Shown here piece after piece: positions 7,604-15,929 of a DNA stretch of 64,000 nucleotides; position 1 is the first letter of the stretch; every line of letters starts with the position of its first letter. The translations under genes and the position numbers were made by a program. The DNA comes from VRUE01 sp963703235. GTDB taxonomy: Bacteria > Actinomycetota > Thermoleophilia > Solirubrobacterales > 70-9. The stretch spans positions 806,001 to 870,000 of the forward strand of contig OY969802.1 in NCBI GenBank assembly GCA_963703235.1. The letters are read 5' to 3'. The notes beneath the pieces were generated by a model. That model worked only from the letters and a program-made list of their open reading frames with translations. It was not told the origin of the DNA and did no database searches.

Positions 7604-8515
7604 GTGCCGCTGAGCGACGACCAGAGGGCGCTGCTGCGACTGCTCGCGCAGCGCGAGGAGGGCTACGGCGACATCGCCGCCCTGATGGGGTTGAGCGTGG
7701 AAGAGGTGCGCAGCAAGGTGAAGGGGGCGCTCAGTGCCTTGGACGAAGGGGGTTCGGCCGCGGGTCCTGTCGTGGGGCAGGACTCCTCGTCCTCGCAGGC
7801 TGCGGGCGAGGAGCCCAGCCCCACGCCACCCCCGGCAGAAACGCCTTCTGTTCCACGTCGAGAGCCCCTTCGCCCGCCGCGTGAAGCTGCCTCTGCCCCG
7901 GCCGTGGCAAGGCGTCGGCCGGTTCTCCCTCGGGGGCGGCGGCTCTGGGAGCTGCTCGGCGGCGCCTTGGTCGTGCTGCTGATCGTCCTCTTTGCCACCG
8001 GCGCGATTGACATCGGCGGCGACGATTCGAGTTCGGACGACGCCAGCTCGGCGGCGCTGCAGGACGGGGCGCTCGATACCGCTGATGGCAAAATCACCCA
8101 GGCGGCGCTGGAGCCGGTCGGGGGCAGCGATGCGGAAGGCCAGGCGCTGTTCGGGAGGCTGGGCAAACAGGTGGTTCTGCAGGTCCTGGCCGAAGGCCTC
8201 GAGCCGAGCGCGAGCGGCGAGAACTACGCGATCTGGCTCTACCGCTCGCCGAAACTGGCGCTGCGGATCGGCGCCGTCGACGTCGGCGAGAACGGCAAGC
8301 TCGCGGCGCGCTTCCCGCTGCCGACCGAACTGCTGGCGCTCGTGGCCAGCGGCTCGTTCAAACAAATCCAGGTTTCGCACACCGCCAACGCGGCCTACAA
8401 GGCCGAGGTCGCCGCCGCCAAAGGTCAGCAGCGCCTGCCCCGCTACACCGGCGAGACTGTGCTGAGCGGCGAAATAGTCGGCCCCTTGGTCCAAGCCGGC
8501 GCCGAAGGAAGCTAA
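7604..8515 (+). CDS. Membrane protein: HTH (sigma region 4-like) + TM + RskA-like domain
   Basis: 303 aa with GTG start. Residues 1-50 (LSDDQRALLRLLAQREEGYGDIAALMGLSVEEV) look like a sigma-70 region 4 type helix-turn-helix. A Pro/Ser linker follows, then one membrane helix near residues 113-132 (LLGGALVVLLIVLF). The C-terminal domain resembles the extracytoplasmic part of anti-sigma-K factor RskA (NYAIWLYRS, F..IQVSHTAN). This suggests a membrane-tethered DNA-binding or sigma-related regulator, but target and signal are unknown. Part of the linker (from base 7760) is encoded by a palindromic repeat that also occurs in rpsB. The TAA stop overlaps the convergent neighbour's TAG. Confidence 0.65.
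   Translation: MPLSDDQRALLRLLAQREEGYGDIAALMGLSVEEVRSKVKGALSALDEGGSAAGPVVGQDSSSSQAAGEEPSPTPPPAETPSVPRREPLRPPREAASAPAVARRRPVLPRGRRLWELLGGALVVLLIVLFATGAIDIGGDDSSSDDASSAALQDGALDTADGKITQAALEPVGGSDAEGQALFGRLGKQVVLQVLAEGLEPSASGENYAIWLYRSPKLALRIGAVDVGENGKLAARFPLPTELLALVASGSFKQIQVSHTANAAYKAEVAAAKGQQRLPRYTGETVLSGEIVGPLVQAGAEGS
7760..7835 (+). repeat. In-frame palindromic repeat, copy A
   Basis: About 76 bp beginning GCGGGTCCTGTCGTGGGGCA. It is closely similar to copy B (27616-27692) and to the complement of copy C (23738-23805). It encodes GPVVGQ...PSPTPPP in the linker of the HTH/RskA-like protein, the same frame as copy C uses in rpsB. Confidence 0.75.
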
Positions 8516-10176
8516 CCCGAAGGAAGCAGCTTCCCTGGGTTCATGATCCCTGTCGGGTCGAGTCGCTCCTTGACCGCGCGCAGGGCGTCGATGCCAAGCG
8601 GGCCGACCTCGGCCTCCATGTAGGGGGCGTGGTCGCGGCCGACGGCGTGGTGGTGGGTGATCGTGGCGCCGCTGGCGACGATCGCCTCCGAGGCGGCGCG
8701 CTTCACCGCCCGCCACTGCTCCAGCTCCTCCCCGTGCCGGGAGCGGGCGATGAAGGTGCAGTAGAGGGAGGCGCCGTCGGCGTAGGCGTGGGAGAGGTGG
8801 CAGAGGACCAGCCCGGGCGTGCCCTGGGCGGCAAGCGAGTCGCGGATCGCGCCGCCGACGGCCGCTCGCAACTCCTCCAGCCGGGCCCAGGTGTGCGAGG
8901 TCTCCAGCGTCTCGACGATCGCGCCGGCATCCATCAGCGTGTCGCGCAGGTACGGGCCCTGGAAGCGGCCGTGCTCCCACGAGCGCCCGGCCGCCTGGCC
9001 GAGGTAGGCGGCTCCGCCCCTTCGCAGCTCCCGGACGGCCAGGGCCCGGCGGCGGGCAACGGACTCCTCGTCCCCCTCGATCCCGACCACGATCAGGCAG
9101 CCCTCGCTGCGGCGGCGCAGCCCGAGGTAGCGTCCGAACAGCGCCCCGGCGATTCCGCGCGGGCCGGAGAGCGCCAGCGAGGCCCGCGTCTCCTCCTCGT
9201 CGGAGACGCGGATCACGTCGGGCAGCCCCGGGCCCTGCGCCAGCGTCCGCACGATCTCGGCGCCCGCCTCGAAGCTCTCGGCGATCCAACCCTCGTAGCG
9301 CCGAACCGCCGGCGCCGGTCGGACCCGCACCGTCACCTCGGGGATCACGCCGAGGATTCCCTCGGAGCCGACGACCAGCTCACGCAGCGAGGGCCCGGCG
9401 GCGGTGTGCGGCGTCTCCAGAGTTCGCAATTCGCCCACCGGCGCCAGCAGCCGCACGGCGCCGACCACGTCGTCGAAGCGCCCGTAGCCATTCGAGGACT
9501 GCCCGGCCGAGCGGGTGGCGGCGAAGCCGCCGATCGTCGCGTACTCGAACGACTGCGGGAAGTGGCCGAGGGTGATGCCACGCTCGGCGAGCGCCGCCTC
9601 CGCCTCGGGCCCGCGCAGGCCCGCACCGAGCCGCGCGGTGAGCGAGCGGTCGTCGACCTCGACCCCACGCAGGCGCGAGAGGTCGAGGCTGACCAGGCGC
9701 AAGTGGGACCCGCGCAGCGGCTCGACGCCGCCGACGACGCTGGTGCCACCGCCGTAGGGGACGACAGCGATCCCTTCCGCGGCGCAGAGCTCGAGTACGC
9801 GCCGTACCGCCTCGGCGTCGGCTGGCACCAATACTGCGTCCGGCGCCGCCTCGAGCTGGCCGCTGCGCACCCGCACCAGGTCGGCATAACCGCAGCCGGT
9901 TGCGTGACGCAGCCTGTCCTCGGTCGAGATGAAGACGCCATCCGCTCCCACGGCCTCGACCAGTGAGGCGGGGAGCGGCGCGAGATCGGGCAGCTCGAAG
10001 CCGTCCAGATCCGCGCTGCGCGGCGACGGGATCAGCTCGCCGATCCACTCCCCCAGAGCCGCTCGCGCCTCGGCATCCAGCTCCGGCGCAATTGCCGGAT
10101 CGCCCCAGCCCCACCACTTCGAGTCTCGTCGCGGTTGGATCACCAGCCGATCCCGGCCCTCATCGCGACGCTCCAA
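8512..10176 (-). CDS. FAD-binding oxidase, alkyldihydroxyacetonephosphate synthase-like
   Basis: 554 aa flavoprotein of the VAO/AGPS type. The FAD-binding half contains VVPYGGGTSVVGGVEP and ATIGGFAATRSAGQSSNGYG. The C-terminal half has the His-rich ITHHHAVGRDHAPYME segment characteristic of alkyl-DHAP synthases, and ends LDPTGIMNPGKLLPS. Ether-lipid synthesis is possible, but bacterial homologues are poorly characterised. The ATG at 10176 overlaps the preceding SRPBCC gene by 17 bp; a GTG at 10143 (giving VIQPRRDSKWWGWG) is an alternative start without overlap. Confidence 0.8.
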   Translation of the reverse strand: MERRDEGRDRLVIQPRRDSKWWGWGDPAIAPELDAEARAALGEWIGELIPSPRSADLDGFELPDLAPLPASLVEAVGADGVFISTEDRLRHATGCGYADLVRVRSGQLEAAPDAVLVPADAEAVRRVLELCAAEGIAVVPYGGGTSVVGGVEPLRGSHLRLVSLDLSRLRGVEVDDRSLTARLGAGLRGPEAEAALAERGITLGHFPQSFEYATIGGFAATRSAGQSSNGYGRFDDVVGAVRLLAPVGELRTLETPHTAAGPSLRELVVGSEGILGVIPEVTVRVRPAPAVRRYEGWIAESFEAGAEIVRTLAQGPGLPDVIRVSDEEETRASLALSGPRGIAGALFGRYLGLRRRSEGCLIVVGIEGDEESVARRRALAVRELRRGGAAYLGQAAGRSWEHGRFQGPYLRDTLMDAGAIVETLETSHTWARLEELRAAVGGAIRDSLAAQGTPGLVLCHLSHAYADGASLYCTFIARSRHGEELEQWRAVKRAASEAIVASGATITHHHAVGRDHAPYMEAEVGPLGIDALRAVKERLDPTGIMNPGKLLPSG

Positions 10177-10621
10177 GCGCCGCTTCGATTCCGTCGAGCG
10201 CCTGCTCGAGGATCTTGCCCTGGCCGCCGCGCATCATCGTCGAGCCGAGGCGGGACAGCCCGCGCAGGGTCTGGTTCGAGGAGAGCGAGACCTCGGTCCC
10301 CCCGCCGGCCGCTCGCAGCCCGATCTCGACCTTCGAGCTGCGCAGGTGGCGTTCGAAGGGCGTCCCCTCCAGCTGCTGCTCCCAAACGTAGCGCTCGCCC
10401 TCGGCGGCGCTGAGGCAGCGGTAGTCGGCCCGCACGCCGCGGCCCTCGGCGGTCTCCAGCACCATCGTCCACTGGCTGCGGCGCCCGCCCGGCTTGCGGT
10501 CGACGTTCTCGACCCGCGTCGTGCGCGGCCACCAGCGCGGCAGGCTGTAGGGGTCGGAGACGAGGTCCCAGACCTCGTTGGGCGGCGCACCGACGGTGCG
10601 GCTGCGGGTGACCCGGGGCAT
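10160..10621 (-). CDS. SRPBCC (START/Bet v1-like) domain protein, 153 aa
   Basis: Small ligand-binding fold: N-terminal RSRTVGAPPNEVWDLVSDPYSLPRWWPRT is the classic polyketide-cyclase/SRPBCC opening, followed by alternating strands and a long C-terminal helix (RGGQGKILEQALDGIEAAL). Such proteins bind hydrophobic ligands; the ligand is unknown. It sits between the MerR gene and the FAD oxidase with very short spacing, so these are probably one transcription unit. Confidence 0.8.
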   Translation of the reverse strand: MPRVTRSRTVGAPPNEVWDLVSDPYSLPRWWPRTTRVENVDRKPGGRRSQWTMVLETAEGRGVRADYRCLSAAEGERYVWEQQLEGTPFERHLRSSKVEIGLRAAGGGTEVSLSSNQTLRGLSRLGSTMMRGGQGKILEQALDGIEAALGASR

Positions 10622-10635
10622 CGAGGGCTGCGCCC

Positions 10636-11379
10636 TCAGTCTCCGGCGAGGCGGCGCAGGTCGCGCACCAGCAGCAGGTGCTTGAGGTGGCTGACCGTCG
10701 CCGCCAGGCTCTCCAGGCTCTCCAGCGCCTCCTTGCGGCGCTCCGGGTTGCGCGAGCGCAGCGACGGGCCGAGCAGCGCTTCCAGCAACTGCGACTCGCG
10801 GTCGGCGGAGGAGCGGAAGACGCGCAGGTTGCGCGCCCCGACGCCGACCCTGGACAGCTCGTTGGCGGCGCGGACGATCTCGCGATCGGTCTCGTCGTAG
10901 ACGGTCCTGCCGTCGCGCTTCGCCGGCTCGACGATGCCGAAGTTCTCCAGCTCGGCGATCAGCTCGGCGCGGGCGCCGGTCTCCTCGATCAGCTCGTCGA
11001 GGTCGAGGTAGGCGTTGGAGGTGTTGACGAGGATCGCCCGCCGCACCGCCCCCGCCGCCGGGCGACGGTCGCCGCCGCTGCCGGAGAAGTCGAGGTCGCC
11101 GCCGGCCGCCAGCTCCTGCCGGATCACCCGCAGCGGCAGGAACTCGTCGCGTTGCAGGCGCAGGATCGTCCGCAGCCGCTCGACGTCGGACTGGCTGTAG
11201 AGGCGGTAGCCGCCGGGCGTGCGTCGCGGGCTCAACAGCTTCTGGTCCTCGAGGTAGCGGATCTTGGAGATCGAGATGTCGTCGAACTCGCCCTGCAGGA
11301 TCTTGCAGACGGCGCCGATCGTCAGCGCCTTGCGCGGGCGCGAGTCCCGCTGGCGGTGCTGCTGCTCGGAGACGGCCAT
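10636..11379 (-). CDS. ftsR: MerR-family regulator, FtsR / Rv1828-like
   Basis: 247 aa with start ATG 11377-11379; the frame stays open upstream, but that part reads through the FHA gene in another frame. The N-terminal winged HTH of MerR type (KALTIGAVCKILQGEFDDISISKIRYLEDQKLLSPRRTPGGYRLYS, given in two pieces around residues 15-60) is followed by a long effector/dimer region without the Cys metal ligands of classical MerR sensors. Order with the FHA gene directly upstream matches the conserved garA-merR arrangement of actinobacteria, where the orthologue (FtsR) controls cell-division genes. The function is by orthology. Confidence 0.8.
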   Translation of the reverse strand: MAVSEQQHRQRDSRPRKALTIGAVCKILQGEFDDISISKIRYLEDQKLLSPRRTPGGYRLYSQSDVERLRTILRLQRDEFLPLRVIRQELAAGGDLDFSGSGGDRRPAAGAVRRAILVNTSNAYLDLDELIEETGARAELIAELENFGIVEPAKRDGRTVYDETDREIVRAANELSRVGVGARNLRVFRSSADRESQLLEALLGPSLRSRNPERRKEALESLESLAATVSHLKHLLLVRDLRRLAGD

Positions 11380-11387
11380 CGCTGCCC

Positions 11388-11861
11388 CTACTTCTCCAGG
11401 TAGCTCAGCTTGTACTTGCCGACCTGGATCTCGTCGCCGTCGGCGAGCAGGTGCGACTCGATCCGGCGGCGGTTGACGTAGGTGCCGTTGAGCGAGCCGA
11501 GGTCGTCGATGTAGAGGCCGTCGCGGCGGCGCACCAGCAGCGCGTGGTTGCGGGAGACGGTGACGTCGTCGAGGAAGACGCCGGCGTCGGGGCTGCGGCC
11601 AATGCTGATCCGGTCCTCGGCGATCGTGAAGCTCTCCCCCGCGCGGCCGCCACCGGCGCGGATCACCAGCGCCGCACCCTCGCGCTCGACGACCTGGTCG
11701 ATGTCGATCGGCTGCATCTCGCCGGTGTCGTCGACTGTGTAGGTCATCGTCGTCGGCTCCTCGCCGCCCTCGGAGGGGCCGCCGAGGTAGGCGCCGCACT
11801 TCTGGCAGTAGTTGGCTCCCTCGGGGTTGACGAACCCGCAGTCCGGACAGTGGGCGGCCAT
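11388..11861 (-). CDS. garA: Zinc-ribbon + FHA domain protein, GarA/OdhI-like
   Basis: 157 aa. The N-terminus holds a zinc ribbon (CPDC at residues 5-8 and CQKC about 15 residues later), an addition compared with mycobacterial GarA. A short segment EPTTMTYTVDD lies where GarA has its phosphorylated Thr pair, then an FHA domain with GRSPDAGVFLDD, VTVSRNHALL and NGTYVN. GarA/OdhI proteins switch glutamate and 2-oxoglutarate metabolism when phosphorylated by Ser/Thr kinases; conservation of the Thr-rich stretch suggests the same control. It lies in the unit rsiG-like, FHA, merR. Confidence 0.8.
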   Translation of the reverse strand: MAAHCPDCGFVNPEGANYCQKCGAYLGGPSEGGEEPTTMTYTVDDTGEMQPIDIDQVVEREGAALVIRAGGGRAGESFTIAEDRISIGRSPDAGVFLDDVTVSRNHALLVRRRDGLYIDDLGSLNGTYVNRRRIESHLLADGDEIQVGKYKLSYLEK

Positions 11862-11874
11862 CGCACGCTCCTCC

Positions 11875-12147
11875 TCAGGCCGCCGGCTCGTCCTCGGGTG
11901 GCTGCTGCTGCGCCTTGCCGGCGAGGATGTCGGTCAGCTGCGCGACGTCGTCGCCCGAGATCAGCGAGTCGCCGCTTTCGCGCTTGTGGCGCAGACGGGT
12001 GACCAGCTCGGCGCGCAGGATGTCGATCTTGCCGTGCAGGACCCGGCGCCTGTAGGAGATCTCGTTCTCCTCCTCGGTGAGCTTGTCGATCAGCTCTTTC
12101 AGCTCTTCGTCGCTGAGAGAGCCGAGATCGGGAAAGGTGTCCTCCAT
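11875..12147 (-). CDS. rsiG: RsiG-like c-di-GMP-responsive anti-sigma protein, single motif
   Basis: 90 aa, predicted as a helical hairpin. Residues 27-42 fit the RsiG c-di-GMP motif E(x3)S(x2)R(x3)Q(x3)D: E27, S31, R34, H38, D42, with His at the Gln position. Streptomyces RsiG has two such motifs in one chain and sequesters sigma WhiG when bound to c-di-GMP; single-motif homodimeric forms are known from Rubrobacter. The match with LSDEELKELIDKL ... YRRRVLHGKIDILRAELVTRL is strong over the whole helix. It starts its own transcription unit at a good promoter (12196-12223). The partner sigma factor is not in the window. Confidence 0.7.
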   Translation of the reverse strand: MEDTFPDLGSLSDEELKELIDKLTEEENEISYRRRVLHGKIDILRAELVTRLRHKRESGDSLISGDDVAQLTDILAGKAQQQPPEDEPAA

Positions 12148-12195
12148 CTCACTCCTCGATCGGGGAGGCCTTTGCCTCCGTTGGCCGCTGCGGCG

Positions 12196-12223
12196 ATTAT
12201 AGGTGCGCGGGCCAAAGGTTCAA
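12196..12223 (-). promoter_or_regulatory. Promoter of the rsiG-garA-merR unit
   Basis: On the minus strand a perfect TATAAT (12196-12201) lies 16 bp downstream of TTGAAC (12218-12223). The -35 overlaps an imperfect inverted repeat (TTCAACTGCAGGTTGAA, 12219-12235) that could be an operator. The predicted start is near 12190, about 40 nt before the ATG, with a GAGGAG ribosome site. Confidence 0.65.
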
Positions 12224-12238
12224 CTGCAGGTTGAAGGT

Positions 12239-12895
12239 TTATCGAAAGTGGGTGGGACCTTGCGCCGCGCGGGCGGCTCGAACTTCGCGCAGGCCGGTGC
12301 GGGCGTAGAGAGCGGTGGCGAGGATCGCCAGAGCGACGCCGCCGATCAGCAGCGCCGCCGGCACCCAGCCGTCGAAGACGAGGGCGAAGAAGATCCCGCC
12401 CATGATCGGGAAGACCGAGATCCGCCCCGGCCAGTTGACCGTGAGCCGGACTCCGTGTCGCAGCCCGTACTGGGCGAGGACCAGCATCGCCAGCTCGCGA
12501 GCGACGAGCAGGGCCAGCGCCCAGCGGGGCAGCAGCTCGAAGTGCCAGCAGACGACGGCGCCGGAGAGGATCGTGAGGCGGTCGATCAGGGGATCGAGCA
12601 GGGCACCGAGCCGGCTGTACTGGCCGGTGACGCGGGCGATGAAGCCGTCGACGTAGTCGCCGGCGGCGATCAGCCAGAAGATCGCAGCCGCGGCGGTGTC
12701 CCTCCCGTCGCCGGACTCGAAGGCCAGGTAGAGAAAGACCGGCAGCCCGGCGAGGCGCAGGTAGCTGACCAAGTTGGGCAGCGTCCAGGGGTTGAGCGGC
12801 TCGCCCTCGCGGGTCTGCTGCGGTGGCGGACCGCTGCGGTCAAGCCCGAAGAGGCGGCGGATCCGGCCGCGCCCGAAAGGCGCCGTATCAGCCAT
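12239..12895 (-). CDS. pgsA: CDP-alcohol phosphatidyltransferase (PgsA-like)
   Basis: 218 aa integral membrane enzyme transferring a phosphatidyl group from CDP-diacylglycerol to an alcohol, probably glycerol-3-phosphate. The signature D(x2)DG(x2)AR(x8)G(x3)D(x3)D is complete in DYVDGFIARVTGQYSRLG followed by ALLDPLID. Several hydrophobic helices follow. The start is ATG 12893-12895; it overlaps the proS stop by 8 nt (ATGGCTGA), so translation is coupled to proS. The exact alcohol (glycerol-P or inositol-P) is not certain. Confidence 0.85.
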   Translation of the reverse strand: MADTAPFGRGRIRRLFGLDRSGPPPQQTREGEPLNPWTLPNLVSYLRLAGLPVFLYLAFESGDGRDTAAAAIFWLIAAGDYVDGFIARVTGQYSRLGALLDPLIDRLTILSGAVVCWHFELLPRWALALLVARELAMLVLAQYGLRHGVRLTVNWPGRISVFPIMGGIFFALVFDGWVPAALLIGGVALAILATALYARTGLREVRAARAAQGPTHFR

Positions 12896-14576
12896 CGGCG
12901 CCGCGGAGGATCGCCAGCGCCCGCTCGGCCGCATCCTCGACCGGCAGCTCGTGCTCGGCGCCCGAGGTGCGCTCGCTCGCCTCGACGACTCCCCGCGCGA
13001 GCCCGCGGCGGCCGACGACGACCCGCAGCGGACAGCCGAGCAGCTCGGCGTCGGTCAGCTTCTCCCCCGGCCCTGCGTCGCGGTCGTCGTAGAGGACGTC
13101 GGCGCCGGCCTCTCGCAGCTGCTCGTAGAGGCGGTCGGCCGCCTCGCGCTCCGCCTCGCCCGCCTTGGCGAGCGAGACCAGGTGCACCTGCCAGGGAGCC
13201 AGCGGGCGCGGCCAGACGATCCCGCGCTCGTCGGCGTCCTGCTCGATCGCGGCGGCGACCACGCGGGCCGGGCCGATCCCGTAGCTGCCCATGACGATCG
13301 GCCGTTCGCTGCCGTCCTCGTCGAGGTAGGTGGCGCCGAGCGGCTCCGAGTAGCGAGTGCCGAGCTTGAAGATGTTGCCGATCTCGATCGCCGGCTCGAT
13401 CACGATCGCGCCGCCGCCGGGCGCCGTGTCGCCGGCCTCGACCGTGCGCACGTCGACCTCCTCGAACTCGAAGTCGCGCCCGGGCTGGACCCCGCGCAGG
13501 TGGGCATCGGGCCGGTTGGCGCCGGTGACGAAGGACTCGCCCTGGATCGCGGCGTCCTTCAGCAGCGGCAGGCCGGCGCCGACCGGGCCGACGAAGCCGA
13601 CCGGTCCCAGCTCCGCCTCGATCTCCTCGGCCCCAGCCGGGCGAAAGTCGGCGCCGAGCGCGTTGCGCAGCTTGATCTCGTTGAGGCGGTGGTCGCCGCG
13701 GACGAGCACCAGGACCGTCCCCCGCCCCTCGACGACGACCGGCATCGCTTTGATCAGCGCCCCGGTGGGAACGCCGAGCGCGCCCGAGACCTCCTCGACC
13801 GTGGTCAGGCCGGGCGTCGAGACCCCCTCTGGCTCCTCCAACGACGGCGGCAGCTCCACGGGTTGCGGCTGTGCCGAGGCGATCTCGACGTTGGCCGCGT
13901 AGCCGGGCGCCAGCGCCACCTCGTTCTCGCCGGCCGGGCACGGAGCCATGTACTCGTGCGCCCCGGAGCCGCCCATCATTCCGACGTCGGACTCGACCCG
14001 GTGCCAGCGCAGGTCGCAGCGGTCGAAGATCCGGGCGTAGGCCTCGCTCTGCGCTTCATACGAACGCGCCAACCCGTCCTCGTCGCGATCGAAGGAGTAG
14101 GCGTCCTTCATCGTGAACTCACGCGTGCGCAGCACGCCGGCGCGCGGCCGCGGCTCGTCGCGCTCCTTGGTCTGGATCTGAAACATCATCAGGGGCAGGT
14201 CGCGGTAGGAGCGGACCTCGCGGGCGACGTGGTAGGTGACGCACTCCTCGTGCGTCATCGCCAGCACCATCGGCGCCCCCTTGCGGTCTTCGAGCTTGAA
14301 CAGCTCGTCGATCCCGTAGCGCCCGGTCTTCTCCCACGGCTCAGCGGGCTGCAGCACCGGCATCAGCATCTCCTGACACCCGATCCCTTCCATCTCCTCC
14401 CGAATGACCGCTTCCACCTTGCGGTGGACCTTCCAGCCGGCAGGGAGATAAGTCCAAAGCCCCGCCCCCAACTGCCGGATCAACCCGGCCCGAACCATGA
14501 GCTTGTGAGAGACAGCCTCCGCGTCACTGGGCGGGTCCTTCAGCGTGGGCAAGAACGTCTGGCTGAGTCGAGTCAC
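12888..14576 (-). CDS. proS: Prolyl-tRNA synthetase
   Basis: 562 aa, bacterial type with editing insertion. Class II motifs appear: motif 1 around IRQLGAGLWTYLPAGWKV, motif 2 around RDLPLMMFQIQTKERDEPRPRAGVLRTREF, motif 3 near VMGSYGIGPARV. Between motifs 2 and 3 is the YbaK-like editing domain (about residues 230-390), with a C-terminal anticodon-binding domain. The GTG start is preceded 6 nt upstream by TAGGTT, another leaderless-type arrangement. pgsA follows with overlap. Confidence 0.95.
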   Translation of the reverse strand: MTRLSQTFLPTLKDPPSDAEAVSHKLMVRAGLIRQLGAGLWTYLPAGWKVHRKVEAVIREEMEGIGCQEMLMPVLQPAEPWEKTGRYGIDELFKLEDRKGAPMVLAMTHEECVTYHVAREVRSYRDLPLMMFQIQTKERDEPRPRAGVLRTREFTMKDAYSFDRDEDGLARSYEAQSEAYARIFDRCDLRWHRVESDVGMMGGSGAHEYMAPCPAGENEVALAPGYAANVEIASAQPQPVELPPSLEEPEGVSTPGLTTVEEVSGALGVPTGALIKAMPVVVEGRGTVLVLVRGDHRLNEIKLRNALGADFRPAGAEEIEAELGPVGFVGPVGAGLPLLKDAAIQGESFVTGANRPDAHLRGVQPGRDFEFEEVDVRTVEAGDTAPGGGAIVIEPAIEIGNIFKLGTRYSEPLGATYLDEDGSERPIVMGSYGIGPARVVAAAIEQDADERGIVWPRPLAPWQVHLVSLAKAGEAEREAADRLYEQLREAGADVLYDDRDAGPGEKLTDAELLGCPLRVVVGRRGLARGVVEASERTSGAEHELPVEDAAERALAILRGADG

Positions 14577-14604
14577 GGGGGAAACCTATCCGGCCCCCGG
14601 GCGG

Positions 14605-15858
14605 CTAGGCCCGCGTGAATCGCCTCCCCGCCGTCGGCGAAGCCTCCTCGTCGAGCAGCACGCGGTCCGACTCGCCCTTTTCGGCCGCTTCGTGCTCCAT
14701 CTGCGCGATCCGCTCCGGCGTCAGGTCACCGGCGTTTTCCTCCTCGATCTTCGCCAGCCAAGCCCCGCCCTCGGCGGATTTGGCCTCGTCGACCTCGACC
14801 TTGCCGCGGTCCAGCGACTTGTCGATCTCCTCGAAGAGGGCGTCGACCAGGCTCGCCTGCGGCACCTTCCGCAGCGGCTTGCCGTGGGCGAAGATCAAGC
14901 CCTCGTTCTTGGCGCCGGTGATGCCGAAGTCGGCGTGGCTGGCCTCGCCGATCCCGTTCACGGCGCAGCCGAGCACGGCTACCTCGATCGGCTCCGCGTA
15001 GGCCTCCAGGCGCTGCTCGATCTCGGCGACGACCGAGTCCATGTCGAACTGGAGGCGCCCACAGGTCGGACAGGCGATCAGGACCGGCCCGCGCTCACGC
15101 AGCTGCAATGCCTTGAGGATCTCCCAGGCGACCTTGACCTCTTCCTCGGCGTGGAAGGTCGAGAGGCTGATCCGAATCGTGTCGCCGACCCCGTCGGCGA
15201 GCAGGGTGCCGAGCCCGACCGCGGATTTGAGCGAGCCCGACCACTTGGTCCCCGCCTCGGTGATCCCCAGGTGCAGCGGATACGGAATCTTCTCGGCCAG
15301 CATCCGGTTGGCGGCGATCGTGTTGGGGACGTTGGTCGACTTGATCGAGACCTTGAAGTCCTCGAAGCGCAGGCTCTCCATCAGCTCGACGAACTCGACC
15401 GCCGCGGCGACCAGGGCCTCGACCGGCGCCTCGCGCTCGAGCTCGTGCAGGTGCTTGGGCAGCGAGCCGGAGTTGACGCCGATCCGCATCGGCACGCCCG
15501 CGGCGATCGCCCGCTCGGCCACCTCGGCGACTTTCTCGCGGCCACCGATGTTGCCGGGGTTGAGCCGGATGCAGTGGGCGCCGGCGTCGATCGCCTTCAG
15601 CGCCAGCGTGTGGTTGAAGTGGATGTCGGCGATCACCGGGATCGGCGATTCTTTGACGATCGTCCGCAGCGCCTCGGCGTCGTCGTCGCGCGGCACCGCC
15701 ACCCGGACCAGGTCCGCGCCGGCGTCTGCGACCTTGCGGATCTGCTCCATCGTCGCCGCCAGGTTGGCGGTCTCGGTCTTGGTCATCGTCTGCACCGCGA
15801 CCGGGGCCCCGCCGCCGATCGGCACGCCGCCGACGAAGATCTGCCGCTTCGAGGCCAC
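14605..15858 (-). CDS. ispG: 4-hydroxy-3-methylbut-2-enyl diphosphate synthase
   Basis: [4Fe-4S] enzyme of the MEP isoprenoid pathway converting MEcPP to HMBPP. The 417-aa chain has a TIM barrel (IRLNPGNIGGREKV) and the C-terminal cluster ligands in CPTCGRLQFD and GCAVNGIGEASHADFG. A charged tail of about 60 residues extends past the usual end. The GTG start is preceded 6 nt upstream by TACGCT. dxr, an earlier enzyme of the same pathway, lies 3 kb away on the same strand. Confidence 0.95.
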   Translation of the reverse strand: MASKRQIFVGGVPIGGGAPVAVQTMTKTETANLAATMEQIRKVADAGADLVRVAVPRDDDAEALRTIVKESPIPVIADIHFNHTLALKAIDAGAHCIRLNPGNIGGREKVAEVAERAIAAGVPMRIGVNSGSLPKHLHELEREAPVEALVAAAVEFVELMESLRFEDFKVSIKSTNVPNTIAANRMLAEKIPYPLHLGITEAGTKWSGSLKSAVGLGTLLADGVGDTIRISLSTFHAEEEVKVAWEILKALQLRERGPVLIACPTCGRLQFDMDSVVAEIEQRLEAYAEPIEVAVLGCAVNGIGEASHADFGITGAKNEGLIFAHGKPLRKVPQASLVDALFEEIDKSLDRGKVEVDEAKSAEGGAWLAKIEEENAGDLTPERIAQMEHEAAEKGESDRVLLDEEASPTAGRRFTRA

Positions 15859-15929
15859 GAACCAAGCGTATCGGGACAGCTGTGTGGCCGACCGCTGTCA
15901 GCCAGACGGGCGTCGGCTACCATGAACGA
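15859..15929. promoter_or_regulatory. Divergent leaderless promoter pair, ispG / secreted protein
   Basis: On the minus strand TACGCT lies 6 nt before the ispG GTG. On the plus strand TACCAT (15918-15923) lies 6 nt before the ATG at 15930. The symmetry supports both chosen starts. Confidence 0.45.

Noticed and set aside
10636..11799. 387-residue MerR frame starting upstream
   Set aside because: The N-terminal 139 residues are the FHA gene read out of frame; the MerR fold begins after ATG 11379.
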